A stretch of DNA of 64,000 nt from Sphingobacterium micropteri (GTDB taxonomy: Bacteria > Bacteroidota > Bacteroidia > Sphingobacteriales > Sphingobacteriaceae): the NCBI RefSeq assembly GCF_014692515.1, contig NZ_JACOIK010000002.1, positions 310,001-374,000 on the forward strand, read 5' to 3'. Positions 35,775-45,748 of this stretch are shown piece after piece. The position numbers and the translations under genes are program-made. The notes under the pieces were generated by a model. That model was not told the origin of the DNA. It did no database searches and saw only the letters and a program-made list of their open reading frames with translations. Position 1 is the first letter of the stretch. The number at the start of each line of letters is the position of its first letter.

Positions 35775-38105
35775 ATGACCTGTAATCGTAACCTCTATTT
35801 ATTTTCTGCATTATGCCTGTTTGTTTTACCACTTCACGCTCAACAGCATTTAAAATTGTGGTATCATGAACCTGCCGAAACTTGGGAAGAAACGCTACCT
35901 CTTGGAAACGGGCGCCTTGGCATGACGCCAGACGGAAATGCAACGCATGAAACGATTGTCTTAAACGATATTACGTTGTGGTCTGGCGCTGTACAGGATG
36001 CCAATAACTACGATGCCCATAAAAGTTTGCCAAAAATCCGACAATTGATACTGGAAGGAAAAAACGATGAAGCACAAGATCTGGTGAATACCAATTTTGT
36101 ATGTTTAGGGCCGGGATCCGGTGGCGCGCAATGGGGTAAGTTCCAAACTTTAGGAAGCCTTCATCTGGATCAGTATTATGGCGAAAATACCGCAATAGAA
36201 ATCAAGAATTACAAACGTACACTGGATTTGCAGGAAGCTATCGCAACATCGAGTTATACAGTAAACGACGTTCATTATCAAAAAGAGTATTTTTCCAGTT
36301 TTGATGATGACGTGAATGTGATTCGTTTAACTGCTGACCAACCACGGATGTTAAACCTACAGATCGCCCTACGCAGGCCTGAAAAGTTTACGGTAAAAAC
36401 GACCGATCAGGAATTGTTTATGTATGGACAGCTGGATAATGGAACCGATGGAAAGGGGATGCAGTATGAAGCAAGAGTTCGTGTCCAATTAAAGGATGGT
36501 ATGCTCGCTAACACGGACACCTCGCTGGTGATCCAAAATGCATCCGAGGTCATACTATTTCTCGCTGCTGCTACCGACTTCCGACAACGTGACCACAAAC
36601 GAGAAGTACGCGAAGTACTTGACGCGGCCTATCAGAAACCCTATGCGCTGCAAAAGAAAAAACATACGCAAAACTTCAGCAAATTATTTGGACGGGTGAA
36701 GCTGGATTTAGGGAAAGGAAGAGAAACGGAATGGTCTACCCGTCAACGATTGGATAATTATTATGAGGGTTATGCAGATGATGTATCCTTACCTGCATTA
36801 TTTTTTCAGTTTGGGCGATACTTGAGCATCAGCAGTACACGCATTGGATTATTACCGCCAAATTTACAAGGGCTCTGGGCTAAGGAGATCAATACACCCT
36901 GGAATGGGGACTATCATCTCGATGTAAATGTCCAGATGAATCACTGGCCATTGGGTGTGGCGAATCTATCCGAGTTGAATTTGCCGTTGGTCGATCTGGT
37001 GAAAGGGTTAGTTGAGCCGGGTAAAAAAACAGCCAAAGCATATTATAATGCTCAAGGGTGGATTGCGCATGTGATCACTAATGTATGGGGCTTTACCGAG
37101 CCAGGAGAGAGTGCCAACTGGGGGGCATCTAATGCGGGTTCGGGCTGGCTGTGCAATAACTTATGGGAACATTACGAATATACCCAAGATATGGATTATC
37201 TAAAAGATATCTATCCGGTACTCAAAGGATCAGCTTTATTCTACAACGATGCCCTCGTGAAGGATCCAAAAACGGGATGGGTGGTCACTTCGCCATCGGT
37301 ATCCCCGGAAAATTCATTTTATTTACCGAACGGTAATCAAGCTAGTATCTCTATGGGGCCAACGATTGATAACCAGATTGTCCGTGAATTATTCAGCAAT
37401 GTCATCACAGCATCGAAACTGCTGGGCATTGATCATGATTTTAGAAGCGTATTGGAAGAAAAATTACCGATGGTCCCACCCCCGGGCGTCGTGAGTAAAG
37501 ATGGTCGGATCCAAGAATGGCTTGAAGACTATAAGGAGGTAGATCCAGAACATCGGCATATTTCGCATTTATATGGGTTATACCCGGCAGCATTGATTAC
37601 ACCGTATAAAACACCGGAACTGGCTGAGGCATCTAAAAAGACACTCGAGGTACGCGGTGATGATGGGCCGAGCTGGGCAATTGCCTATAAGCAGTTGTTT
37701 TGGGCGCGACTGCATGATGGAAACCGTGCCTTCAAGCTCTTTAAAGAAATATTAAAGCCCACCCTGCGTACCGATATTAATTACGGTGCCGGAGGCGGGG
37801 TATATTATAATATGTTCGCTGCCGGCCCTCCTTTTCAAATCGATGGAAACTTTGGTGCGACAGCAGGGATTGGTGAAATGTTGCTACAGAGCCATGACGG
37901 CTTTATTGATCTGCTGCCGGCATTACCCGATGCATGGAAAAGTTATGGAAACGTACAGGGTCTAAAAGCTAAGGGAAATGTAACGGTCGACCTGAAATGG
38001 AAGAACGGAAAGGTCGTGCACTATAAACTTCGATCTCCTGATACCAAGACCGTGCAGGTAAAGGTGAATGGTAAATTAAAGAAAATAAAAACACAGAAAA
38101 TATGA
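35775..38105 (+). CDS. GH95-like glycosidase, copy 2 (D-x-N variant)
   Basis: A 776-residue exported GH95-like protein: LKLWYHEPAETWEETLPLGNGRLG at the start, NLQGLWAKEINTPWNGDY in the middle, SPEN for the acid and FQIDGNFG for the Asp. Where copy 1 has N-I-N, this one reads D383-V-N385. The first Asn of the catalytic pair is thus Asp, hinting at different specificity or mechanism. It is about 50 residues longer than copy 1 and clearly not a recent duplicate. It overlaps the next gene by 4 bp (ATGA), so translation is coupled. Confidence 0.88.
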   Translation: MTCNRNLYLFSALCLFVLPLHAQQHLKLWYHEPAETWEETLPLGNGRLGMTPDGNATHETIVLNDITLWSGAVQDANNYDAHKSLPKIRQLILEGKNDEAQDLVNTNFVCLGPGSGGAQWGKFQTLGSLHLDQYYGENTAIEIKNYKRTLDLQEAIATSSYTVNDVHYQKEYFSSFDDDVNVIRLTADQPRMLNLQIALRRPEKFTVKTTDQELFMYGQLDNGTDGKGMQYEARVRVQLKDGMLANTDTSLVIQNASEVILFLAAATDFRQRDHKREVREVLDAAYQKPYALQKKKHTQNFSKLFGRVKLDLGKGRETEWSTRQRLDNYYEGYADDVSLPALFFQFGRYLSISSTRIGLLPPNLQGLWAKEINTPWNGDYHLDVNVQMNHWPLGVANLSELNLPLVDLVKGLVEPGKKTAKAYYNAQGWIAHVITNVWGFTEPGESANWGASNAGSGWLCNNLWEHYEYTQDMDYLKDIYPVLKGSALFYNDALVKDPKTGWVVTSPSVSPENSFYLPNGNQASISMGPTIDNQIVRELFSNVITASKLLGIDHDFRSVLEEKLPMVPPPGVVSKDGRIQEWLEDYKEVDPEHRHISHLYGLYPAALITPYKTPELAEASKKTLEVRGDDGPSWAIAYKQLFWARLHDGNRAFKLFKEILKPTLRTDINYGAGGGVYYNMFAAGPPFQIDGNFGATAGIGEMLLQSHDGFIDLLPALPDAWKSYGNVQGLKAKGNVTVDLKWKNGKVVHYKLRSPDTKTVQVKVNGKLKKIKTQKI

Positions 38106-40123
38106 TGAAAAAAAACGTATGGTTTATCTTCCTAGTCGTTTTAGCTGGTTTACAAACCGCCTATGCAATCGACATTCCCTTCGGTAATGGAGGAAAGGTC
38201 CTTTACGATATGAAAACCGGAACCTTTGACATACTGTCCCTAGAGGGGGTATGGCTAAAAAGAGGATTTTCAACGGCGAAAAATGGCGAGGCCTTCTTAA
38301 ACACCAAGCAATATACACAACGGGAATATACGAAAGGCTCTTTTGAAGATGGGTATGGAGTAGGAACGAAACACACCATCACGTCTAGCCAGCGGGGTCT
38401 TCCAGATTTCAAGCAGATATTTTACACCTATGACGGCAAAGACTATATCGTCGTGGAAGTGGAAATCTATGATAAAACGCGTAAGTTGATCACGAATGGC
38501 TTCGTTCCTATCGAGGGAACCCTTGTCCCCGATCATACAGACCAATTACAATCTCTTTTTGCGCCGTTCGACAACGATACGTTCATCAGTTATGATAGTA
38601 AATCTTTAAAAGATACAGACGAGTTATACAGTGCCGAAGTAGGCGTTTTGTACCATGAACAAAACCGTTTGGGACATATCATTGGATCTATTGATCAGCA
38701 AATTTGGAAAACCGGTGTCCGTACCGTCAAAAATCAGGATCAATCGATAACGGTACAGGCGCTCGTTGGCTTTACCGCCAAAGATATTAATCGGGACGAT
38801 ATGCCGCACGGCTCGCTGGAAGGGAATAGCATTCATTCTGCAAAGGTGATGGTAGGCCAGTTCTCGGATTGGCGCACAGGTATGGATACGTATGCCGCAC
38901 ACATCCAAGCACTCCAACGTCGTGTCGTGCATGAATGGAAAGAGCATACGCCGGTAGCATGGAACAGCTGGGGTGCTATGCAGCAAGACATCAATTACGA
39001 CAGACTTCTGAAAGTAACTGATTTTTTTGCGCACGACGTCCAGCAGTTGGCATCGGGACAATCTATTTATATCGATTTGGATTCTTATTGGGATAATATG
39101 TTGAAAGGGGGATTAGAAGGTGATTATTCCCAGTTAAAGAAATTTGCCGACTACGTGAAATCCAAAGGACTAAAACCGGGAGCCTATTGGGCACCATTTG
39201 TAGATTGGGGTTTTGACGGGGGGGCAAATCGCCGTGTGGAGGGAACCAACTATACCTATGGCGATATCTGGACAAAGGTAAAAAATGGTTATCATGATCT
39301 GGATGGAACCCGAGCTCTGGACCCTACCCACCCCGGGACACAGCAACGTTTAGCCCTTGTCATCGGCAAACTCAAAGAATGCGGTTTTGACATGATTAAA
39401 ATTGACTTTTTAGGGCACGCGGCGATTGAATCTACAAAATTTGCTGACCCTATGGTAAAGACCGGTATGCAAGCCTACCATCGGGGAATGGAATATCTGG
39501 TAGAACAGTTGGATGACCAAATGTTAATTTATGCTGCTATTTCGCCAAACATCGCTACAGCACCTTACGTACATATGCGCCGCATCGCTTGCGATGCTTT
39601 CAGCTCCATTAAGGACACCCGTTATACACTCAATGCATTAACGTTTGGTTGGTGGCAAACCCATCTCTATGATTATATGGATGCTGATCATATCGTCTTC
39701 AAAAACGCAAGCGAATCGGAAAATACAGCTCGATTCCTATCCTCAGTTATTACAGGAAGTGTCGTTTTAGGCGATGACTTTTCCCAACCCGGCAGATGGC
39801 ATAAAACGACACAACAGCTTTTTGAAAATCATCAGATCTGGCAAGTTATAGAAGACGGAAAATCGTTTATACCGGTGGAAACTGACCAATATGTTTCCCG
39901 AATTTTTGTAAAACAGAGTGACTCAGAGGCCTATATTGCACTATTTAATTATGACGAAGAGGAATTGCATTTGACCTTATCAAACGAAAAACTTGGCTTT
40001 GATAACAACACAAGATACAAAATGATTAATCTAACGGACAACAGTATACATTATTTGTCGCCCGAAAAACCTATTCGTTTAGAAGCTAAACATGCAAAAC
40101 TATTTAAAATACAGAAAATCTAA
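38102..40123 (+). CDS. clan GH-D alpha-galactosidase-like enzyme
   Basis: A 673-residue exported protein with an N-terminal beta-sandwich (about 20-270), a TIM barrel (about 280-590) and a C-terminal beta-domain. The barrel contains the probable nucleophile D435 in MIKIDFLGH and the earlier conserved-type segments AWNSWGAMQ and IYIDLDSYWDN, as in clan GH-D (GH27/GH36/GH31-related melibiases). It is only distantly like the canonical GH36 gene that follows, so it may have another specificity such as alpha-GalNAc or a substituted galactose. Start ATG is doubled (38102/38105); the first overlaps the previous stop. Confidence 0.72.
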   Translation: MMKKNVWFIFLVVLAGLQTAYAIDIPFGNGGKVLYDMKTGTFDILSLEGVWLKRGFSTAKNGEAFLNTKQYTQREYTKGSFEDGYGVGTKHTITSSQRGLPDFKQIFYTYDGKDYIVVEVEIYDKTRKLITNGFVPIEGTLVPDHTDQLQSLFAPFDNDTFISYDSKSLKDTDELYSAEVGVLYHEQNRLGHIIGSIDQQIWKTGVRTVKNQDQSITVQALVGFTAKDINRDDMPHGSLEGNSIHSAKVMVGQFSDWRTGMDTYAAHIQALQRRVVHEWKEHTPVAWNSWGAMQQDINYDRLLKVTDFFAHDVQQLASGQSIYIDLDSYWDNMLKGGLEGDYSQLKKFADYVKSKGLKPGAYWAPFVDWGFDGGANRRVEGTNYTYGDIWTKVKNGYHDLDGTRALDPTHPGTQQRLALVIGKLKECGFDMIKIDFLGHAAIESTKFADPMVKTGMQAYHRGMEYLVEQLDDQMLIYAAISPNIATAPYVHMRRIACDAFSSIKDTRYTLNALTFGWWQTHLYDYMDADHIVFKNASESENTARFLSSVITGSVVLGDDFSQPGRWHKTTQQLFENHQIWQVIEDGKSFIPVETDQYVSRIFVKQSDSEAYIALFNYDEEELHLTLSNEKLGFDNNTRYKMINLTDNSIHYLSPEKPIRLEAKHAKLFKIQKI

Positions 40124-40143
40124 TTCTAACTATTAACAACAAC

Positions 40144-42345
40144 ATGCAATCCATGCTACAGAAATTTTTTACCGTAAGTGCCGTATTTCTTTTTATTGCC
40201 AGCTACCTACCCTTATGTGCACAGGAACAGCGCATCCCAATTGAAACACAATCCAACGCGTTGGTGCTACATAATGATAGCACCAATAATCTTACCGTTA
40301 TCTACTATGGAAAGAAACTATCCGATGAAAGGGAATATGTATTGGTACCCGCTTCTTACAAGCAATCCGAAGATTATACGGGTTTATCCAATTCTGCCTA
40401 CACCTCTTCGGGATCGAAAAACATCCTGGAACCAGCTATTAGCGTCGTCCATGCTGATGGAAATAAATCGTTGGACCTCCGATATGTAACGCATAAACTA
40501 GATCAGATAGAAGATAATGTTTCGCTGTTAGAAGTGGAATTGAAGGATCCTGTGTATGACTTTACCGTCCGCTTGTTTTATAAATCCTATTTTGCAGAGG
40601 ATGTCATAGAGCAGTGGTCCGTGATCGAACACAACGAAAAGGGAACCGTGCTCCTCGAAAAGTTTGCTTCCGCAAACTTGACCCTGAAATCGAACAGTTA
40701 CTGGCTGCGCCAATATCATGGCGACTGGGCTAAAGAAATGCAACCGGAAGATTCCAAAATTACACATGGAATTAAGACGATAGACAGTAAATTGGGAACA
40801 CGTGCGAACTTGTTTCAACCCTCCTCTTTTATGGTCTCTCTGGATAAGCCCGCACTAGAAGATGAGGGAACGGTATTGTTTGGCACATTGGGGTATAGCG
40901 GTAATTTCAAAGTCGATATGGAGTTGGATTATCTAAATAACCTACGCATCATCGCGGGCATAAATAACTATGCTTCCAATTATACGCTAAAACCCCAAGA
41001 GAAATTCACTACACCAAAATTCATCTATACGCTTTCCACTACCGGTAAAGGAAAGGCATCACGCAATTTGCATAACTGGGCGAGAAAATATAAACTATTG
41101 GATGGTCAAGGCGACCGACTAACGTTGCTTAATAACTGGGAGGCAACTTATTTTGATTTCAATGAAAGCAAGCTGAAGGAATTGCTTAAAGATACCAAGA
41201 AGTTAGGTGTCGATCTTTTCCTGCTAGATGATGGTTGGTTTGCCAATAAATATCCTCGAAATAATGACGACACGGGGCTTGGTGACTGGCAAGTAAATAA
41301 GAAAAAACTACCGAACGGAATTACTTCTTTGGTAAAAGAAGCCGCTCGGCAAGATGTAAAATTTGGTATCTGGGTAGAACCAGAGATGGTCAGTCCAAAA
41401 TCAGAACTCTATGAGCAACATCCGGACTGGGTCATTAAACAATCCGCGCGAGCAGAACATTATTTTAGAAATCAATTGGTATTAGATTTATCCAATCCTG
41501 CCGTTCAAGATTTTGTATTTAGTGTTCTTGATGAACTGTTTATCGAAAATCCGGAATTGGCCTACATCAAATGGGATTGCAATGCCATTATTTATAACGC
41601 ATATTCTGCGCATTTGAAAAATCAGGAGCATTTCTATATCGAATATATGCGGGGTCTCTATCATGTATTGGAGCGTATCCGTGCCAAGTATCCAAAAGTT
41701 CCGATGATGCTCTGCTCCGGTGGTGGTGGTCGTGTAGACTATGCTGCTTTACAATATTTTACCGAGTTTTGGCCATCAGATAACACGGACCCGATGGAAC
41801 GGATCTTTATGCAATACGAATATTCTTATTTCTATCCGGCTATCAGTACAGCAAACCATGTTACAGATTGGGGGAAGCAGCCAATCAAATTCAGAACAGA
41901 TGTAGCTATGATGGGGAAGCTAGGTTTTGATATTGTGGTCAGTGAACTGAATGAAAAAGATCTTAAGTTCTGTCAGGATGCCGTCCAGGTATATAATAAT
42001 ATGAAGGACATTATATGGCATGGTGATCAATATCGTTTGGCAGATCCGAGGGAAGGAAATTTCGCGGCCATTCAGTATATAGATACCAATCGATCTGCAG
42101 GCGTTATTTTTAACTATCTAGTAAATAACCGATACGATCAGGGCAGTCATTTCCCTGTACTTTTGAAGGGATTAGACGTGAATAAAAAATATAAAATAAC
42201 AGAAATCAATCTGTATCCTGGAACATCTTCATCCATAAATAATAAACAGGTATATTCGGGGGAATTCTTAATGAAGATCGGTATTAATCCTGATTTACAC
42301 AAAGATCGCACGAGCGTAATATTGGAAATTAAAGCTATCGACTAA
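40144..42345 (+). CDS. GH36 alpha-galactosidase
   Basis: A 733-residue exported enzyme in the canonical GH36 layout: beta-supersandwich (about 25-320), TIM barrel and C-terminal beta-domain. Diagnostic motifs are NNWEATYFDFNE, LFLLDDGWF, GIWVEPEMVSP, IKWDCN with nucleophile D478, CSGGGGRVDYAAL, and FWPSDNTDP with acid/base D546. GH36 enzymes release terminal alpha-galactose with retention. With the GH-D neighbour it gives this operon two enzymes of alpha-galactosidase type. The next gene follows after only 3 bp. Confidence 0.94.
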   Translation: MQSMLQKFFTVSAVFLFIASYLPLCAQEQRIPIETQSNALVLHNDSTNNLTVIYYGKKLSDEREYVLVPASYKQSEDYTGLSNSAYTSSGSKNILEPAISVVHADGNKSLDLRYVTHKLDQIEDNVSLLEVELKDPVYDFTVRLFYKSYFAEDVIEQWSVIEHNEKGTVLLEKFASANLTLKSNSYWLRQYHGDWAKEMQPEDSKITHGIKTIDSKLGTRANLFQPSSFMVSLDKPALEDEGTVLFGTLGYSGNFKVDMELDYLNNLRIIAGINNYASNYTLKPQEKFTTPKFIYTLSTTGKGKASRNLHNWARKYKLLDGQGDRLTLLNNWEATYFDFNESKLKELLKDTKKLGVDLFLLDDGWFANKYPRNNDDTGLGDWQVNKKKLPNGITSLVKEAARQDVKFGIWVEPEMVSPKSELYEQHPDWVIKQSARAEHYFRNQLVLDLSNPAVQDFVFSVLDELFIENPELAYIKWDCNAIIYNAYSAHLKNQEHFYIEYMRGLYHVLERIRAKYPKVPMMLCSGGGGRVDYAALQYFTEFWPSDNTDPMERIFMQYEYSYFYPAISTANHVTDWGKQPIKFRTDVAMMGKLGFDIVVSELNEKDLKFCQDAVQVYNNMKDIIWHGDQYRLADPREGNFAAIQYIDTNRSAGVIFNYLVNNRYDQGSHFPVLLKGLDVNKKYKITEINLYPGTSSSINNKQVYSGEFLMKIGINPDLHKDRTSVILEIKAID

Positions 42346-42348
42346 AAA

Positions 42349-44316
42349 ATGACAAAAAAGATTATAAGCATCGCTTCGCTTCTGTTGGTTATTCTCTTTG
42401 TGGAAGCAGAGGTGAAATTGCCAGCCGTATTTAGTGACAATATGGTCTTACAACAAAAAAGTAAGGTCAAAATATGGGGCACTTCTTCCAATCAGGAGGT
42501 GGTCACCGTAAGCCCTTCGTGGAGCAAGAAGAAATACGTAGTGCCTGTGCAGGACGATGGACATTGGTCTGCAGATGTCTCCACTCCTTCTTTTGGCGGT
42601 CCCTATGATATACAGATCGATGACGGACAACAATTGGTTTTGAAAAACATATTGATTGGTGAGGTATGGGTTTGTTCAGGTCAATCCAACATGGAGATGC
42701 CCTTAGCGGGCTGGGGAAATATCAACAACTTTAAGGAAGAGATTGCAGCGGCAAATTTTCCAGACATCCGCTTTCTACAGGTACAACAGAAAACCAGTAA
42801 CCGACCTCTGCAGAATGTGGAGGTCCAATACGGCGGCTGGGTAGCAGTTACACCTCAAACGATTGCTGAATTTTCTGCTACTGCCTACTTTTTTGCGCGC
42901 GAATTGTATGAAAAGACCGGTATACCGATAGGATTAATACATACCTCTTGGGGAGGTACGGTAGCCGAGGCATGGACAAGTACAGAAACGCTGAACAAAA
43001 TTCCGGATTTCCAATCGGCCATACAACGGGTAACGAGTGCCGATGCGCAAGCGGAATACGAGCAAGAATTATACGCCTGGAACCAAATTATGGCTCGACA
43101 TGATGAAGGACAACAAGATGGGAAATTTGGTTGGCTCTCCCACAAAACAGCAGATAGCGACTGGCCTGTCATGCAATTACCCACGCTTTGGGACACAGAC
43201 ATTTTACCGAATTTTGATGGTGTAGTATATTTCCGAAAAGAAATACAACTACCAAAACACTGGATAGGAGAAAAACTTTCTCTTCAATTGGGAATGGTCG
43301 ATGACGAGGATGTTACCTATTGGAATGGGAAACAGGTGGGTGCCACACAAGGTTATAACCAAAATAGAGTATATGAAATACCCGCTTCATTGGTGCAGTC
43401 TACCGATGTAACCATAGCCGTCAGAGTCTTCGATGGCGGTGGTGGTGGTGGAATATATGGCGAGGCCGCACAGTTCAATTTAGTGGGGCCGAATGGCGAA
43501 TATCTTTCCCTGGCATCCGATTGGAAATATAAAATCGGTGTAGACTTAGCGAAATTACCCCAGATGCCTGCCTCCAATGAAGGACCAAATCGTCCTACAG
43601 TGCTATACAATGCCATGATACATCCATTTACGCCTTTTAAAATACGTGGTGCAATATGGTATCAGGGAGAGAGCAACGCGGATCGAGCCCATCAATACCG
43701 TAAGCTATTTCCAGATTTGATTCGGGATTGGCGTACGCACTGGAATCAAGGAGATTTTCCTTTCTATTATGTACAATTGGCGAATTTTATGCGCAAAGAA
43801 CCTCAACCGATAGCTTCAGCATGGGCCGAATTGCGGGATGCGCAAAAGGGTGCGCTACAATTGCCCAATACGGGTATGGCCGTTATCGCTGATATCGGCG
43901 ACGCAGACGATATACATCCTAAAAACAAACAGGAAGTAGGGAGACGTCTGGCACTTATCGCATTGAAAAAGACGTATAAAAAAACGATTGTTTTTTCGGG
44001 ACCTATCCTTCGGTCTTTTGTGGAAAAAGACGGAGAGATTCATCTTACATTCGATCCGGTAGGCAAGCGCTTAATCAACCGAAATGATGAGCCTCGATTA
44101 ACAGGCTTTACTATCGCTGGTGAAGATCAGGTGTTTTACAACGCTGAGGCAGTACTGCGTAGGGATAAAGTTATCGTAAAAGCATCACAGGTTAGCAAAC
44201 CTGTTGCGGTTCGATACGGCTGGACAAATAATCCCGATTTGTCTCTGTATAACGATGCAGGTTTGCCTGCCTCGCCATTTAAAACGGATAATTGGAAAGA
44301 TAGTACGGACAGGTAG
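42349..44316 (+). CDS. sialate-O-acetylesterase-type carbohydrate esterase
   Basis: A 655-residue exported SGNH hydrolase. GQSNME carries nucleophile S113, WYQGESN is block III-like, and DDIHP holds the Asp520/His523 pair, all typical of the family called sialate O-acetylesterase (DUF303-like). A galactose-binding-like beta-domain is inserted (about 255-390). Such enzymes in plant- or fungal-glycan loci remove O-acetyl groups from sugars other than sialic acid; no other sialic acid gene is nearby. It is the last gene of the operon and would clear acetyl groups that block the exoglycosidases. Confidence 0.88.
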   Translation: MTKKIISIASLLLVILFVEAEVKLPAVFSDNMVLQQKSKVKIWGTSSNQEVVTVSPSWSKKKYVVPVQDDGHWSADVSTPSFGGPYDIQIDDGQQLVLKNILIGEVWVCSGQSNMEMPLAGWGNINNFKEEIAAANFPDIRFLQVQQKTSNRPLQNVEVQYGGWVAVTPQTIAEFSATAYFFARELYEKTGIPIGLIHTSWGGTVAEAWTSTETLNKIPDFQSAIQRVTSADAQAEYEQELYAWNQIMARHDEGQQDGKFGWLSHKTADSDWPVMQLPTLWDTDILPNFDGVVYFRKEIQLPKHWIGEKLSLQLGMVDDEDVTYWNGKQVGATQGYNQNRVYEIPASLVQSTDVTIAVRVFDGGGGGGIYGEAAQFNLVGPNGEYLSLASDWKYKIGVDLAKLPQMPASNEGPNRPTVLYNAMIHPFTPFKIRGAIWYQGESNADRAHQYRKLFPDLIRDWRTHWNQGDFPFYYVQLANFMRKEPQPIASAWAELRDAQKGALQLPNTGMAVIADIGDADDIHPKNKQEVGRRLALIALKKTYKKTIVFSGPILRSFVEKDGEIHLTFDPVGKRLINRNDEPRLTGFTIAGEDQVFYNAEAVLRRDKVIVKASQVSKPVAVRYGWTNNPDLSLYNDAGLPASPFKTDNWKDSTDR

Positions 44317-44336
44317 GTCGTCGATTACTCACCCTT

Positions 44337-45461
44337 TTATCTAGGTATTTCTCCAAAGATTTCCGTCCGTAAATCCTGATAGTTATGCAAAGTGGATTCG
44401 GCATTATTGAAATCCCGTTGCGTCATATATATCTGCCCCAGCTTGTCTGCAATAGCCAGCTGGAGCAGTTTATTATCCGCTGATTTAGCCAGTTCGTCTG
44501 CTTGAAGAAATTCCTTTTTTGCAACATTATAATTCTTTTGGACAAATTTGGAGGACGCGAGCATATATTCGATTTCCGCAAGCTCTCCGCTGAAGTTTTT
44601 GCTATTTGCCAGATCGCGTGCCTGAATCAGAAACCACTGGGCTTCCGTATGTTTATTTTGTAATTGGTAAATCCGGGCTAAGGTTTGCCAAGCGATGATT
44701 TTTTGTTCATAGGCTTTCGCTCGGTTTAGCAATGGAATAGCCTTACGGATGATATTGTTTTCTGCAGAACGGTAATCTTTGTCGTGCGCTTGGATAAGCG
44801 CTATTTTCAGAAGAGAGTTAGCCTGATCGACAATACTCTTCTGCTGCACAGCTGTTTTATAGTAAGCTTCTTGAAAAGAACCTGCCTGTTGAATATTCCT
44901 ATCGTATAAATAAATGTTGGCCAGATTATATTGAATAACAGCCACATCGGAGGTGTTTGCTGTTTTCTGTGCATGTTGAAGGGCACTTTGCAGCAAGCCT
45001 AGCGTTTGGGCGATAGTTCCTTCTTTTAAGGATAACGATGCATAAGTATGTAGTAAGCCGTAGGCTGCGTTATAATTGCCACGCTCAACTTCCCGTTCTA
45101 CCAATTCATTCCACGCCAAAGCAGTATTGGGTATAGGCGACAGTAAGTGCTGCACGTTCATTTCAGCGCGCGTGGTTTTAAAATCCACAATCAATTCTTG
45201 AAAATCAAGTGCTCTATCGATGCTGTCTTGAAAGGCTGTTTTTTCGTTGTAGGAATCCGTCAGTAACTCCTCACGAGTCCGTGGAGCTGGAAGTACGTAT
45301 ACCCGCGGGCCCATCCCGTCAAAATCAGTATCATACTTATTAACATAGCCTGCGGGATCCAACGCGACGTCGGCCTCCTGTGCTTGGATATGGGGTACGC
45401 TCAGTCCGAAAGCGAATAGCCCTGATGTAATATAAAAAAGACTCTTTTTATCGAGTGTCAT
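44337..45461 (-). CDS. exported tetratricopeptide-repeat protein
   Basis: A 374-residue protein with a signal peptide (cleavage near HIQAQ, residue 28). A low-complexity N-region is followed by about six TPR-like helix pairs from residue 115 on, for example YNAAYGLLHTYASL, VAVIQYNLANIYLYDRN, IAWQTLARIYQLQNKHTEAQWF and KLGQIYMTQRDFNNAE. TPR arrays bind partner proteins; no enzyme or DNA-binding domain follows, so it is probably a periplasmic scaffold. It converges with the end of the glycan operon (20-bp gap) with no clear terminator, and has its own consensus promoter. Confidence 0.8.
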   Translation of the reverse strand: MTLDKKSLFYITSGLFAFGLSVPHIQAQEADVALDPAGYVNKYDTDFDGMGPRVYVLPAPRTREELLTDSYNEKTAFQDSIDRALDFQELIVDFKTTRAEMNVQHLLSPIPNTALAWNELVEREVERGNYNAAYGLLHTYASLSLKEGTIAQTLGLLQSALQHAQKTANTSDVAVIQYNLANIYLYDRNIQQAGSFQEAYYKTAVQQKSIVDQANSLLKIALIQAHDKDYRSAENNIIRKAIPLLNRAKAYEQKIIAWQTLARIYQLQNKHTEAQWFLIQARDLANSKNFSGELAEIEYMLASSKFVQKNYNVAKKEFLQADELAKSADNKLLQLAIADKLGQIYMTQRDFNNAESTLHNYQDLRTEIFGEIPR

Positions 45462-45483
45462 ACGCGTTCCTTTCCTGTTTTAT

Positions 45484-45515
45484 CAAAAGTAGCGTCTAAA
45501 TCGCATATTCACAAA
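45484..45515 (-). promoter_or_regulatory. promoter of the TPR-protein gene
   Basis: On the minus strand, TTTG (45512-45515), 20-bp spacer, TACTTTTG (45484-45491). The -7 box is 22 bp before the start codon. From here to 45748 on the plus strand I see no credible gene. Confidence 0.75.
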
Positions 45516-45748
45516 TTGTTCTATTTTCTCTTCTTTCACAGACCCAACACTTAACATTTAATGTCGCATCAAAATTATTACACAATATCTCGCCGTTTAT
45601 TCAGTTATTTACAGGTGTATGATTGTTTGGCGGAAGTAACTTCTTGCGTTAATTTTTGCGACCTTGTTATTTTGTGCTTTGTTTTCAGTATTTTTATGGC
45701 AAACAAAATTTTATTGCAAGTTTTGAATACTGAAAAGGATTATTGCAA

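Noticed and set aside
42349..44316. Sialic acid catabolism suggested by the esterase family name
   Set aside because: No sialidase, NanA-like lyase or epimerase is present; the family also deacetylates other sugars.
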